A stretch of 64,000 nucleotides of DNA from G958295935 sp965224235 (GTDB taxonomy: Bacteria > Chloroflexota > Dehalococcoidia > Lucifugimonadales > Lucifugimonadaceae), in assembly GCA_965224235.1 (NCBI GenBank), contig CBDCYP010000002.1, positions 2,108,001 through 2,172,000 on the forward strand. The letters run 5' to 3'. Of the stretch, positions 1 through 8,405 are shown piece after piece (the first letter of the stretch is position 1; every line of letters begins with the position of its first letter). The position numbers and the translations under genes were made by a program. Under the pieces are notes generated by a model. It worked only from the letters and a program-made list of their open reading frames with translations, was not told the DNA's origin and searched no databases.

Positions 1-351
1 CAATACCCCATACCGGGCAACGACGACGCTGTCCGCTCGATCAGACTGTTGACGTCGGAGATTGCGACAGCGATCGCCGTGGGCCGCGAGGTAGCGCTCA
101 AGGCCGCTCAGGACCGGATGGCGGAAGAGGCGGAATTGGAGGCGCAAGAGGAAGCTGCCAGGGCACAGGCCCAGGCCGAGGCCGCCGCACGCGTCACAGC
201 GCCGCCGCCGGAAGAAACGAGCAGCGAGGCTTCTGTCGAATTGGTCGAAACTCCGACTGAAATTGCTGTCCCACCGGCTGAAGCATCCGTCCCACTGGCT
301 GAAATTGCTGGCCCAAAGGAACAGTCCCCAGAGACACCCGGCACTCAATAG
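1..351 (+). CDS. rpsB: 30S ribosomal protein S2, C-terminal part
   Basis: The frame is open from base 1 and begins inside the conserved S2 segment PIPGNDDAVRSIRLL, so the start lies outside the window. S2 binds the 30S head and is needed for S1 assembly. After the last conserved helix (ending about VGREVALKAA) the protein continues for roughly 80 residues rich in Ala, Glu, Pro and Val, longer than the tail of most S2 proteins. Stop TAG at 349-351. The neighbour tsf follows 209 bases later, the usual rpsB-tsf order. The identity is firm; the function of the acidic tail is unknown. Confidence 0.95.
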   Translation, partial: QYPIPGNDDAVRSIRLLTSEIATAIAVGREVALKAAQDRMAEEAELEAQEEAARAQAQAEAAARVTAPPPEETSSEASVELVETPTEIAVPPAEASVPLAEIAGPKEQSPETPGTQ

Positions 352-560
352 GAACCAACGGCCGGCAGGGAAAGCCCAGCTCGGGCGTCGGACTCCGGGG
401 ATTCACGACCGGCGCCGGAGTTATCTGCCTGATTCTGGCACGCGAGTCCCGGGCCCATGGAATTCGCGACAGAATCCTGCTTTTGAAAACACATATCAAT
501 CGGTAATTTGACTGTTTGCCCTCCAAACCATCTGAGAAGTCACGGAATCAAGAGGATCAA

Positions 561-1064
561 TTGAAAGTCACTACAGCAATGGTCAAGGAGCTGCGGGACC
601 GGACCGGCGCCGGAATCATGGACACCAAGCGCGCCCTTGAAGCCACCGACGGCGTAATGGAAGAAGCCGAAAAGGCACTGGCCGAAAAAGGGCTCGCGAC
701 GGCCTTGAAGAAGGGCGCCAGGGAGACTTCAGAGGGTGTCATCCAGTCGTATATTCACACAGGCAATCGGATCGGCGCCATGGTGGAATTGAACTGTGAA
801 ACGGACTTTGTAGCCCGTACGCCAGAGTTCACCGGTCTGGCCAGAGACCTCGCGATGCAGGTTGCCGCGATGTCGCCGGTTCACATTAACAGGGACATGG
901 TCCCGGAAGACGCCGGCGATGTTCCAGCCGAAGAGATTCTGACCGAGCAGCAGTACATCAAGGACCCAGGAAAGACCGTCAGCGAACTGGTAACCGAGAT
1001 GATCGCCAGGGTTGGAGAAAACGTTCGTATTCAGCGCATATCCCGCTTCGAGTTGGGTGACTAG
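561..1064 (+). CDS. tsf: Elongation factor Ts, short form (167 aa)
   Basis: EF-Ts exchanges GDP for GTP on EF-Tu. The start is TTG 561, because it gives the canonical N-terminus MKVTTAMVKELRDRTGAG and has AGAGGA at 551-556; an ATG further up would add residues with no counterpart in the family. The UBA-like domain (about 1-50) and the first core domain with ELNCETDFVART are present, but the second coiled-coil core subdomain of long EF-Ts proteins is missing. Short forms are known from Thermus and Chloroflexota. Its end overlaps the likely start of pyrH, so the two are probably translationally coupled. Confidence 0.95.
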   Translation: MKVTTAMVKELRDRTGAGIMDTKRALEATDGVMEEAEKALAEKGLATALKKGARETSEGVIQSYIHTGNRIGAMVELNCETDFVARTPEFTGLARDLAMQVAAMSPVHINRDMVPEDAGDVPAEEILTEQQYIKDPGKTVSELVTEMIARVGENVRIQRISRFELGD

Positions 1065-1833
1065 GAAGTGCGCCCTGGAAGCGCCGATCTATTCTCGAAT
1101 CGTCCTTAAACTGAGCGGGGAGTCGCTCAGGGGCCCTCGCGAGTTCGGAATCGACCCGGGCACGGTTTCATACGTTGCGTCGGAGGTCGCCGGCGCCAAC
1201 AGGGCGGGTGTGCAGATCGGCGTAGTCGTGGGTGGCGGCAACATCTGGCGCGGCGCGGACTACGAAGCGGCCGGCATGGATCGTTCCACCGCCGATTCCG
1301 CAGGGATGCTTGCGACCATCATCAACGCGCTTGCCCTTCAGGATGCCCTTGAGGGCATCGGAATTGAAGTCCGGACACAGTCTGCGATCGCCATGCCGTC
1401 GGTCGCAGAACCCTATATTCGCCGCCGGTCGATCCGTCACATGGACAAGGGCCGGGTAATCGTCTTCGCGGGCGGTACGGGCAACCCATATATGTCGACC
1501 GACACCGCCGCCGCGCTTCGTGCGCTCGAGACGGGCGCCTCTGCGTTACTGATGGCCAAAAACAATGTCGACGGCGTGTACGATGCCGATCCCAACGTCT
1601 ATCCGGAGGCCGTCAAGTTTGACCACCTGACGCCGCACGAAGCCTTGCGGCTCCGGTTGCAGGCTTTGGACAGCACCGCGCTGTCGTTGTGCATGGACAA
1701 TTCGTTGCCAATTGTGGCGTTCAATCTGTTCCACGAGGGCGCCCTGGCAAATATCCTGTCGGGCCATAAGGTGGGAACGCTGATATCGGAATCCGGATTG
1801 AGCCATGCGTCTTCGCCTGCTCTACACGGTTAA
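1057..1833 (+). CDS. pyrH: Uridylate kinase
   Basis: Phosphorylates UMP to UDP; amino-acid-kinase fold. Visible motifs are VLKLSGES near the N-terminus, VVVGGGNIWRG, DSAGMLAT and the FAGGTGNPYMSTDTAA loop. Length 258 aa, slightly over the usual 240. The start is uncertain: GTG 1057 overlaps tsf by 8 bases but has no clear ribosome binding site, whereas AGGAAG at 1063-1068 is ideally spaced for CTG 1075, which would give a start at LEAPIYSRIVLK. No ATG suits the family N-terminus. The next gene, frr, completes the usual tsf-pyrH-frr order. Confidence 0.93.
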   Translation: MTRKCALEAPIYSRIVLKLSGESLRGPREFGIDPGTVSYVASEVAGANRAGVQIGVVVGGGNIWRGADYEAAGMDRSTADSAGMLATIINALALQDALEGIGIEVRTQSAIAMPSVAEPYIRRRSIRHMDKGRVIVFAGGTGNPYMSTDTAAALRALETGASALLMAKNNVDGVYDADPNVYPEAVKFDHLTPHEALRLRLQALDSTALSLCMDNSLPIVAFNLFHEGALANILSGHKVGTLISESGLSHASSPALHG

Positions 1834-1890
1834 TAACCGCCGCGCCCCTGCGCGCAGCGTAGTCTGGCTGTTGCCATAGGAGCGATCGAA

Positions 1891-2448
1891 ATGACGCAGG
1901 AATCACTTGAAGACGGCCGAAGGCGCATGGATGGCGCCGTCAGCGCTTATGAGAAAGACATGATTGCCGTTCGAACAGGCCGCGCCAGTTCCGGCCTCGT
2001 CGAGAATGTCAGAGTCGACTACCACGGCTCTGACATGCCGTTAAACCAGATTGCCCAGATAAACGTCGGCGACGCGCGGCTGCTCGTGATTCAGCCATGG
2101 GACCGAACATCGGTGAGGTCTGTAGTCAGGGCGATACAGGTCGCCGACATCGGCCTGCAGCCGAGCGTCGACGGCGACATTATCCGCATAGTCGTGCCTC
2201 CACTGACCGAAGAACGCCGCAGGGATATCGTAAAAATGGTCAATCGCCGGGCCGAAGAGGCGAAGGTGGCGGTGAGGAATGTACGGCGCGACATTCAGAG
2301 CCGCATCCGCAAACTGGAACGGGACGGAGATGTGTCCCAGGACCTGGCTCGCGGGGCGCAGGATGATCTGCAGAAGCTAACGGACGCCGCCATCAATTCG
2401 GTGGACGCGGCTTCAAAAAACAAAGAAAAAGAGGTGATGCAGGTCTAG
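1891..2448 (+). CDS. frr: Ribosome recycling factor
   Basis: Splits the post-termination ribosome together with EF-G. The 185-aa length is normal. The three-helix-bundle signature is clear: AVRTGRASSGLVENV, then the beta domain with YHGSDMPLNQIAQI, then PPLTEERRRDIVK and the long basic helix AEEAKVAVRNVRRD. ATG start with AGGAG at 1878-1882. It sits 57 bases after pyrH and 35 before uppS on the same strand, so it is probably in the same operon. Confidence 0.97.
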   Translation: MTQESLEDGRRRMDGAVSAYEKDMIAVRTGRASSGLVENVRVDYHGSDMPLNQIAQINVGDARLLVIQPWDRTSVRSVVRAIQVADIGLQPSVDGDIIRIVVPPLTEERRRDIVKMVNRRAEEAKVAVRNVRRDIQSRIRKLERDGDVSQDLARGAQDDLQKLTDAAINSVDAASKNKEKEVMQV

Positions 2449-2483
2449 GCAAAACTCCTGACCTGATTCGAGCTGTCGCATCC

Positions 2484-3236
2484 ATGACTACCCCTGCAAC
2501 CGGCAACAAAACAGACGCCGCCGTCGGAACCGAAACTCTATCGGACCGCCGCGTGCCGCGGCACGTAGCCATCATCATGGACGGCAACGGTAGGTGGGCC
2601 GAGGAACACAATCTGCCCCGATCTGAAGGGCACAGGGCCGGATACGAAAACATCCGGGGAGTCATCAATTACATCGGACGCGCCGGTGTCGAATACGTCA
2701 CCCTTTTTGCGTTTTCGACCGAAAACTGGGACCGGCCGGGTGAAGAGGTAACCGGCATCCTCGATCTGGCCAGTGACGTGGTGGGCGCGGAATCGGAAAC
2801 CCTTCATCAAAACAACGTGCGCGTGTTACACGTCGGCAGGATGGACCGATTGCCCAGTAGCTTGCAGAAGGCAATCGGGGACGCCATCGAGTTGACCCGA
2901 AACAACACCGGCCTGACTTTGTGCGTGGCGTTCGACTACGGCGGTCGCGCCGAGATCGTCAATGCGACGCGCAAGATCGTCGAAGATGCGCTGCTGCCGG
3001 ACGAGATCACCGAGGACTCGTTTGCCAGCCGGCTGTTCACTCACGGATTACCCGACCCCGATCTGGTCATTCGCACGGGGAGCGAGTTTCGGATAAGCAA
3101 TTTCCTCCTTTGGCAGTCGGCATACGCCGAGTTCTACTCTGCTCCTGTCAACTGGCCGGACTTCAAGGAGACGCGCATCGATGCGGCGCTTGACGAATTT
3201 GCCAGGCGGGAACGCCGTTTCGGCCGCGTCGTATAA
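2484..3236 (+). CDS. uppS: Isoprenyl (undecaprenyl-type) diphosphate synthase
   Basis: cis-Prenyltransferase making the long-chain polyprenyl diphosphate used as carrier lipid for cell-envelope sugars. The catalytic P-loop IIMDGNGRWAE (catalytic Asp near residue 33), the segment RSEGHRAGYENIRGV, FSTENW, and the C-terminal DLVIRTGSEFRISNFLLWQ are all intact. The 250-aa length is normal. The preceding 25 or so residues are not conserved, so a slightly later start is possible. The end overlaps the cdsA frame by 56 bases, which suggests coupling with the lipid-precursor genes that follow. Confidence 0.95.
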   Translation: MTTPATGNKTDAAVGTETLSDRRVPRHVAIIMDGNGRWAEEHNLPRSEGHRAGYENIRGVINYIGRAGVEYVTLFAFSTENWDRPGEEVTGILDLASDVVGAESETLHQNNVRVLHVGRMDRLPSSLQKAIGDAIELTRNNTGLTLCVAFDYGGRAEIVNATRKIVEDALLPDEITEDSFASRLFTHGLPDPDLVIRTGSEFRISNFLLWQSAYAEFYSAPVNWPDFKETRIDAALDEFARRERRFGRVV

Positions 3237-4098
3237 GCGGCTGGCTACTCAGAGGCGCAGTTCTTCACCCGCCAATGGCGCAGCGGCCAACCTGCGCCGC
3301 AGATTGTTGACTGCCGGAATCGGCATTCCGGTTGTGCTCCTCGCAATATTCGGCGGCGTGCCCGGAGTGGCCGGCATCGCCTTGACCGCTGCGTTGGTTG
3401 CAGGGTACGAAATCGCGGTTCTCGGCCGGCAGCACGGTTTTTCACGTGCGGCGTCGACGGCGATTCCGCCGTTGCTCGTTGCAGCTGCAGCCGTTTTCGC
3501 ATTCTTCGCTCCTGTTGGCGCTGAAGTTCCTGTAAGCGTTGTCGGCGTATCGGCTACTCTTGCGGTCCTTGCGGTCCTGTTAGCTGCAATTGCCTACCCC
3601 CTGGTCACGCCCCTGGCGCGGATCGGTTTGTTGGCGGCGATCTACTTCGGAGTCATGCTCGCCCACGCCCCGGCCCTGGTCCGTCTCGAAAACGGGCGGG
3701 AGTGGATTCTCATCGCCGTTTTAGGGACATTTGCCGCAGACACCGGCGCCTACGCAGTGGGGTCCCTGTTCGGCCGCCATAAGCTTGCGCCCCGAATCAG
3801 CCCGGCCAAATCGATAGAAGGCCTTGCAGGAGGGGTACTGGCAAGCGCTGGCGCGGTCACAGCTCTCGTCGCCTTAATCGACCCTGGCATAGCGGTCTGG
3901 TCCGGCGCTCTCCTAGGTGCGGTGATGGGCGCAGCAGGGTCTGCCGGGGATATTTTGGAATCGTGGATCAAACGGCGGGCGGGTGTTAAAGAATCCGGCA
4001 GTCTGATCCCGGGCCACGGAGGAATCCTTGACCGGATCGATTCCCTGGCGCCGAACTTCGGAGTCGTATACTTGGCTGCGATATGGGCATCGATATGA
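3181..4098 (+). CDS. cdsA: Phosphatidate cytidylyltransferase
   Basis: Integral membrane enzyme forming CDP-diacylglycerol from CTP and phosphatidic acid. Several hydrophobic segments follow the RRRLLTAGIGIPVVLLA start of TM1. The C-terminal CDP-DAG synthetase signature is plain: GDILESWIKRRAGVKESG followed by LIPGHGGILDRIDSL. The start is uncertain: ATG 3181 overlaps uppS by 56 bases and gives about 40 polar residues before TM1, while TTG 3190 or 3199 would shorten this. The stop overlaps dxr by ATGA. Confidence 0.92.
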   Translation: MRRLTNLPGGNAVSAASYKRLATQRRSSSPANGAAANLRRRLLTAGIGIPVVLLAIFGGVPGVAGIALTAALVAGYEIAVLGRQHGFSRAASTAIPPLLVAAAAVFAFFAPVGAEVPVSVVGVSATLAVLAVLLAAIAYPLVTPLARIGLLAAIYFGVMLAHAPALVRLENGREWILIAVLGTFAADTGAYAVGSLFGRHKLAPRISPAKSIEGLAGGVLASAGAVTALVALIDPGIAVWSGALLGAVMGAAGSAGDILESWIKRRAGVKESGSLIPGHGGILDRIDSLAPNFGVVYLAAIWASI

Positions 4099-5219
4099 CC
4101 AGACTCGTCATTCTCGGCTCCACCGGTTCGATTGGCTGCCAGACGCTGGACGTGGTGCGGACATTTCCGGATGAATTCGAACTTGTCGGTTTGTGTGCCG
4201 GAAGCAATCTGAAACTTCTTCAGGATCAGATCGACGAGTTCCGGCCCCGCTTCTACCACTCGACCAGGGCCAACGGAACGTTCAACGGCGCAAGATTGGC
4301 CGAACCTTCCGAGATAGCGTCCGACCCCGAAGTCGATCTGGTTGTCGGCGCCACGGCCGGTTGCGTGGGAATGGATCCGGCCCTCGCCGCGCTCAGGGCC
4401 GGCAAACGACTGGCGTTGGCCAACAAGGAACCGGTCGTGATGGCGGGCGAGTTGTTGTTGCGCACGGCGCAGGAACATGGCGGCGAGATTCTGCCCGTGG
4501 ACAGCGAACCTTCAGCCATATGGCAATGTTTGCAGGGCGAGGATTCGCGTGTGAGGAAGCTATTAATTACCGCTTCAGGCGGCGCGTTCAGGGACAGGAC
4601 CTGGAGCGACCTGGTCGACGTCACACCCGCCGAAGCGCTGAAACATCCAACCTGGCAAATGGGTTCCAAAATCACGATCGATTCGGCGACGTTGATGAAC
4701 AAGGCGTTCGAGGTCATCGAAGCACGCTGGCTGTTCGATGTTCCGTTCGAAAACATCGAAGCGGTCATACACCGGCAGAGCATCGTGCACTCGATGGTCG
4801 AATTCGAGGATGGCAGCGTCAAGGCTCAACTCGGTCTGCAAGACATGCGTCTGCCGATCCAATACGCTATGTTCTACCCCAATCGAAAGTCAAACGACAC
4901 GATTCCCAGGTTCGACCCCGCGACGGCGGGGACACTCACATTCGAGGCTATGGACCCGACGCTCTACCCCTGCTTCGAGCTTGCGTTGGAGTATGGCCGG
5001 CGGGGCGGGACGTGGCCGGCAGCGCTCGCAGGAGCCGATGATGCTGCGGTGGGGCTATTTCTGGGCGGAAAAATCAGGTTTACCGATATTCCGGACGTGG
5101 TGGACAGGGCAGTTGCGGCACATTCACCGGCTTTGTCGCCGATGATCGACGACCTCATCGAAGCTGCCAGATGGACCAATTCGCACGCGCTCGGCCTGAC
5201 GGGGCCGGTGGCCCGATAA
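4095..5219 (+). CDS. dxr: 1-Deoxy-D-xylulose 5-phosphate reductoisomerase
   Basis: Second step of the MEP isoprenoid pathway, converting DXP to MEP with NADPH. The N-terminal nucleotide-binding motif GSTGSIG is at residues 8-14. The metal and substrate segments PVDSEPSAIWQCL, ITASGGAFRD, HPTWQMGSKITIDSATLMNK and HRQSIVHSMVEF are intact. ATG 4095 is chosen because ATGA overlaps the cdsA stop; ATG 4083 would add four residues. Length 374 aa. Together with ispG at 7062 this gives two MEP-pathway steps on either side of the protease gene. Confidence 0.96.
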   Translation: MTRLVILGSTGSIGCQTLDVVRTFPDEFELVGLCAGSNLKLLQDQIDEFRPRFYHSTRANGTFNGARLAEPSEIASDPEVDLVVGATAGCVGMDPALAALRAGKRLALANKEPVVMAGELLLRTAQEHGGEILPVDSEPSAIWQCLQGEDSRVRKLLITASGGAFRDRTWSDLVDVTPAEALKHPTWQMGSKITIDSATLMNKAFEVIEARWLFDVPFENIEAVIHRQSIVHSMVEFEDGSVKAQLGLQDMRLPIQYAMFYPNRKSNDTIPRFDPATAGTLTFEAMDPTLYPCFELALEYGRRGGTWPAALAGADDAAVGLFLGGKIRFTDIPDVVDRAVAAHSPALSPMIDDLIEAARWTNSHALGLTGPVAR

Positions 5220-5261
5220 AGTTCCCGAGGCCATAAAAAAGCGATTTCCCTCGGCTAATCG

Positions 5262-5267
5262 TAAAAT
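5262..5267 (+). promoter_or_regulatory. Possible -10 element just before rseP
   Basis: TAAAAT lies seven bases upstream of the ATG at 5274, and no purine-rich ribosome binding site is visible. This spacing would fit a leaderless transcript starting at or next to the ATG. No good -35 hexamer is seen. Tentative. Confidence 0.3.
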
Positions 5268-5273
5268 CAGAGT

Positions 5274-6938
5274 ATGCCCGTTACCGTCTTCTACGGAATT
5301 CTCACTTTCGTTCTGATTCTGGGTCCGCTCATCATTCTGCATGAGTTGGGCCACCTGATCGCGGCGCGTCGCATGGGCGTAAAGACGCTCGAGTTCGGCG
5401 TGGGTTTTCCGCCAAGGGCAGCCGTCATCCGGTGGACCGGCAGGACGATCGTCCGCCTGAGTCCGGACACCAAGTACAAATTCGACGATCAACGAACGTA
5501 CGCCAAGAGAGGTGACCTCGTCACGACTCTATTCGTCCGAAACTCCGAGGGCACGCCATTTGCCTGTACGATCAGACCGGTGCGGAAGTCCGACGATGCA
5601 GCGCGGGCTGAGGGAGCGCAACTGATTATCGGCAAGGTGAAAGATGTGTCATCCGGCGAAATCGTAATCGCTGACATGCTTTGGTCGGTTAACTGGCTGC
5701 CCATCGGCGGATTCGTGCGCATGGTCGGGGAAGAAAACCCGTCCGCGGAGGACAGCCTCGCGGCAAAAAGGCCGTTGCAGCGAATCGGCGTATTGGGTGC
5801 GGGTGCGGCGGTCAACGCAATCTTGCCGTTCCTGATCTTTCCGGCCATCTTGCTCATACCGCAAAAACAAGTCGCAGGAGACGTGATCATCACCAGGGTC
5901 ATGCCTGGCTCACCTGCCGAGTTTGCCGGAATCAAGGACGGCGACAAGGTGATTCAAGTCGACGGGAAGGCCATTGACCAGGTCGGCGATCTGCAACAGT
6001 CGGTGACACTCAAGTTGGGCGCCGTTAGCACATGGGTGGTCCAGCGCGGAATTCCCGACCCGATACCTGAGCCGACTGGACCTCGATATCAATACACAGG
6101 CGAAACCGAAGTCGTCCAGGTAGTGCCAAGGTGGCGGCCTCCGCGCCGTGAGGTCGTAGAGGTTGTCACGAACCCAGACACCCAGATAACGCTTCGGGAT
6201 GCCCGCCTATACACTCCGGAGGTCGGGCTCCGGAACACGCTTACAGTGGTGGCTGGCGACACTGATCGGACCGGTGAGATTTCACTGCGGGGTGCAAGAA
6301 AAATCCACTCGGACATTCAACTTGGCGACGTGCTGAAAGTTGCACGAACCGTCCGCGACCCCCGTGCCGAGGTTTCCGTTTCCGATGCGCAACGGTACGA
6401 CTTCGATCTGGGCATCGACACATATGTTCAGGAAGGCGCCGTTGGCGTACAGATCGGCATGGTCGGCTTGCGCACCGAAAACCGGTCATTGCCGCCGTGG
6501 GAGGCCATTCCGCGCGGATTACAGGGGGCCTACGAGGTCATCATTCTCACCAAGAACTCCATTACCGGCCTGCTTATTGGGAGCACCAACCCTCAGTTCA
6601 GCGGGCCGTCGGCGGTTGGTCCGATCGGTATTAGTCAGTTCGGCGGCGAAATCGCAACCACTGACTCCAGTCTGGGCGCCAAGATCGCCGTTCTCGCCAG
6701 TCTGGCAGGGGCGCTCAGTTTCAGCCTCGCAATAATTAACATCCTGCCTATACCAGCGCTGGACGGCGGCCGAATTTTCTTTGTCGTCATTGAACTTGTG
6801 CGAAGGGGCAAGCGCATCTCCCCGAGACGGGAAGGCCTGGTGCACCTGATCGGTTTCGCTATCCTGATTGGGGCCATCGCCCTCATCTCTGCACAGGACA
6901 TAGCAAGGATCGTTCGCGGCGAGAGCTTCTTTAACTAA
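5274..6938 (+). CDS. rseP: RseP-type membrane site-2 protease (M50), enlarged
   Basis: Intramembrane zinc metalloprotease that cuts anti-sigma factors or other membrane proteins. HELGH is at residues 23-27 in TM1. NWLPIGGFVRMVGEENP follows, and the third zinc ligand lies in the C-terminal NILPIPALDGGR (about residue 497), then two more hydrophobic segments. One PDZ domain is evident (PGSPAEFAGIKDGDKVIQVDG). At 554 aa it is clearly longer than the usual 350-450: about 75 extra residues lie between the active-site helix and NWLPIGG, and about 130 within or after the PDZ. The extra segments are polar and probably extracytoplasmic. Confidence 0.92.
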   Translation: MPVTVFYGILTFVLILGPLIILHELGHLIAARRMGVKTLEFGVGFPPRAAVIRWTGRTIVRLSPDTKYKFDDQRTYAKRGDLVTTLFVRNSEGTPFACTIRPVRKSDDAARAEGAQLIIGKVKDVSSGEIVIADMLWSVNWLPIGGFVRMVGEENPSAEDSLAAKRPLQRIGVLGAGAAVNAILPFLIFPAILLIPQKQVAGDVIITRVMPGSPAEFAGIKDGDKVIQVDGKAIDQVGDLQQSVTLKLGAVSTWVVQRGIPDPIPEPTGPRYQYTGETEVVQVVPRWRPPRREVVEVVTNPDTQITLRDARLYTPEVGLRNTLTVVAGDTDRTGEISLRGARKIHSDIQLGDVLKVARTVRDPRAEVSVSDAQRYDFDLGIDTYVQEGAVGVQIGMVGLRTENRSLPPWEAIPRGLQGAYEVIILTKNSITGLLIGSTNPQFSGPSAVGPIGISQFGGEIATTDSSLGAKIAVLASLAGALSFSLAIINILPIPALDGGRIFFVVIELVRRGKRISPRREGLVHLIGFAILIGAIALISAQDIARIVRGESFFN

Positions 6939-7061
6939 GCGTAGTTGGCTGGGGCGACGCTTCCCGGCTGCTTTCGTTCATAATTCCACTATCAGGGCAT
7001 ATAGGATACATAAAGTAAGTGGCGGTTCAATGCGTCATGCATCAGGGAGTATTACAGGCAA

Positions 7062-8288
7062 GTGAAATCGAGACGGCAGACCACACAGGTCGACGTTGAC
7101 GGGGTGAAGATCGGTGGCGGCGCCCCGATCGTCGTCCAGTCGATGACCGACACCGACACCGCCGACGTTGTCGCTACGGTCGAGCAGGTGGAGTCGCTGG
7201 CCGATGCTGGCAGCGAGCTTGTTCGTATCACCGTTAATAGCGACGCGGCAGCGCGTGCCGTGCCCGAGATCAGGAGCCGCATCGAATACGACGGTTACTC
7301 TGTCCCGATAATCGGGGACTTTCACTTCATCGGCCATCGCCTGTTGAAGAGCCACCCCGACTGCGCCTCTGCGCTTGCGAAGTTCCGGATCAACCCGGGT
7401 AACGTGGGGCGAGGCAACCGGCGCGACGAGAATTTCACATCATTCATTCAGGTTGGACGCGACCTCGGAAAGCCCGTGAGAATAGGCGTAAACGCCGGCA
7501 GCCTCGACCCTGAACTGCTCGCAGAAAAGATGGACGCCAACTCAAGACGGCCCGAACCGCTCGACGGGGACGAAGTCGAGAAGGACGCCCTCGTCGAAAG
7601 CGCGCTGAGAAGCCGCGACGAGGCCGTTGCTCTCGGCCTTGGCGAGGACCGCCTGATTATCTCGTGCAAGGTCTCCCGCCTCGGTCAGATGGTCTCAGCC
7701 TACCGCGATCTTGCGAAAAAGACCGACACGGCTCTCCACCTTGGTCTCACAGAGGCGGGAATGGGTACGAAGGGTGTGGTGGCCACCACCGCGGCGCTGT
7801 CGATCTTGCTCGAGGAGGGTATCGGCGACACGATTAGGAGCAGCCTTACGCCCGAGCCGGGCGGCGACCGTACACGCGAAGTCAGACTGTGCCAGGAAAT
7901 TCTTCAGGCGTTGAGCCTCCGGTCATTCCGGCCGGCCGTTACCGCCTGTCCCGGCTGCGGCCGCACGACCTCCGCGCTGTTCCGCGAGCTCGCGCAGGAC
8001 ATTCAGGGGCACCTGGACGGCAAGATGGCTGTTTGGAAGCATGAATACCCCCAAGTTGCTGAGTTGAGGGTCGCGGTGATGGGATGCGTCGTGAACGGCC
8101 CGGGAGAGTCCAGGGCAGCCAACATCGGTATTTCGTTGCCGGGTACAGGAGAGTCCCCCAGAGCTCCTGTATTTGTCGATGGACAACGGACGGGATTCCT
8201 GCAGGGCGACACCATTGCGAGCGATTTCGTCACGATGGTCGAAGATTACGTGCTGACCCACTACGCAGATGGCGGGAAGTCTGGGTAG
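7062..8288 (+). CDS. ispG: 4-Hydroxy-3-methylbut-2-en-1-yl diphosphate synthase
   Basis: Iron-sulfur enzyme of the penultimate MEP-pathway step. The TIM-barrel part begins SRRQTTQVDVDGVKIGGGAP and includes QSMTDTDTADV and the INPGNVG strand. The cluster ligands are visible: CPGCGRT (two Cys near 296 and 299) and VMGCVVNGPGE (Cys near 342). GTG start at 7062; 408 aa matches the bacterial form without the large insert domain. The 123-base gap before it carries an AT-rich stretch (about 6995-7015) that may hold a promoter, but no clean -35/-10 pair is seen. Confidence 0.97.
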   Translation: MKSRRQTTQVDVDGVKIGGGAPIVVQSMTDTDTADVVATVEQVESLADAGSELVRITVNSDAAARAVPEIRSRIEYDGYSVPIIGDFHFIGHRLLKSHPDCASALAKFRINPGNVGRGNRRDENFTSFIQVGRDLGKPVRIGVNAGSLDPELLAEKMDANSRRPEPLDGDEVEKDALVESALRSRDEAVALGLGEDRLIISCKVSRLGQMVSAYRDLAKKTDTALHLGLTEAGMGTKGVVATTAALSILLEEGIGDTIRSSLTPEPGGDRTREVRLCQEILQALSLRSFRPAVTACPGCGRTTSALFRELAQDIQGHLDGKMAVWKHEYPQVAELRVAVMGCVVNGPGESRAANIGISLPGTGESPRAPVFVDGQRTGFLQGDTIASDFVTMVEDYVLTHYADGGKSG

Positions 8289-8405
8289 GAACGGATTCGG
8301 AACGACTTTCGGCGCGTCTGTCATCGGCGCCGACTGCCGATTGACCGCGAGACGCAAAACCTTATCGGACGGGGTAACCATTCCAGTTCCGGACGGAGAG
8401 ATTGA

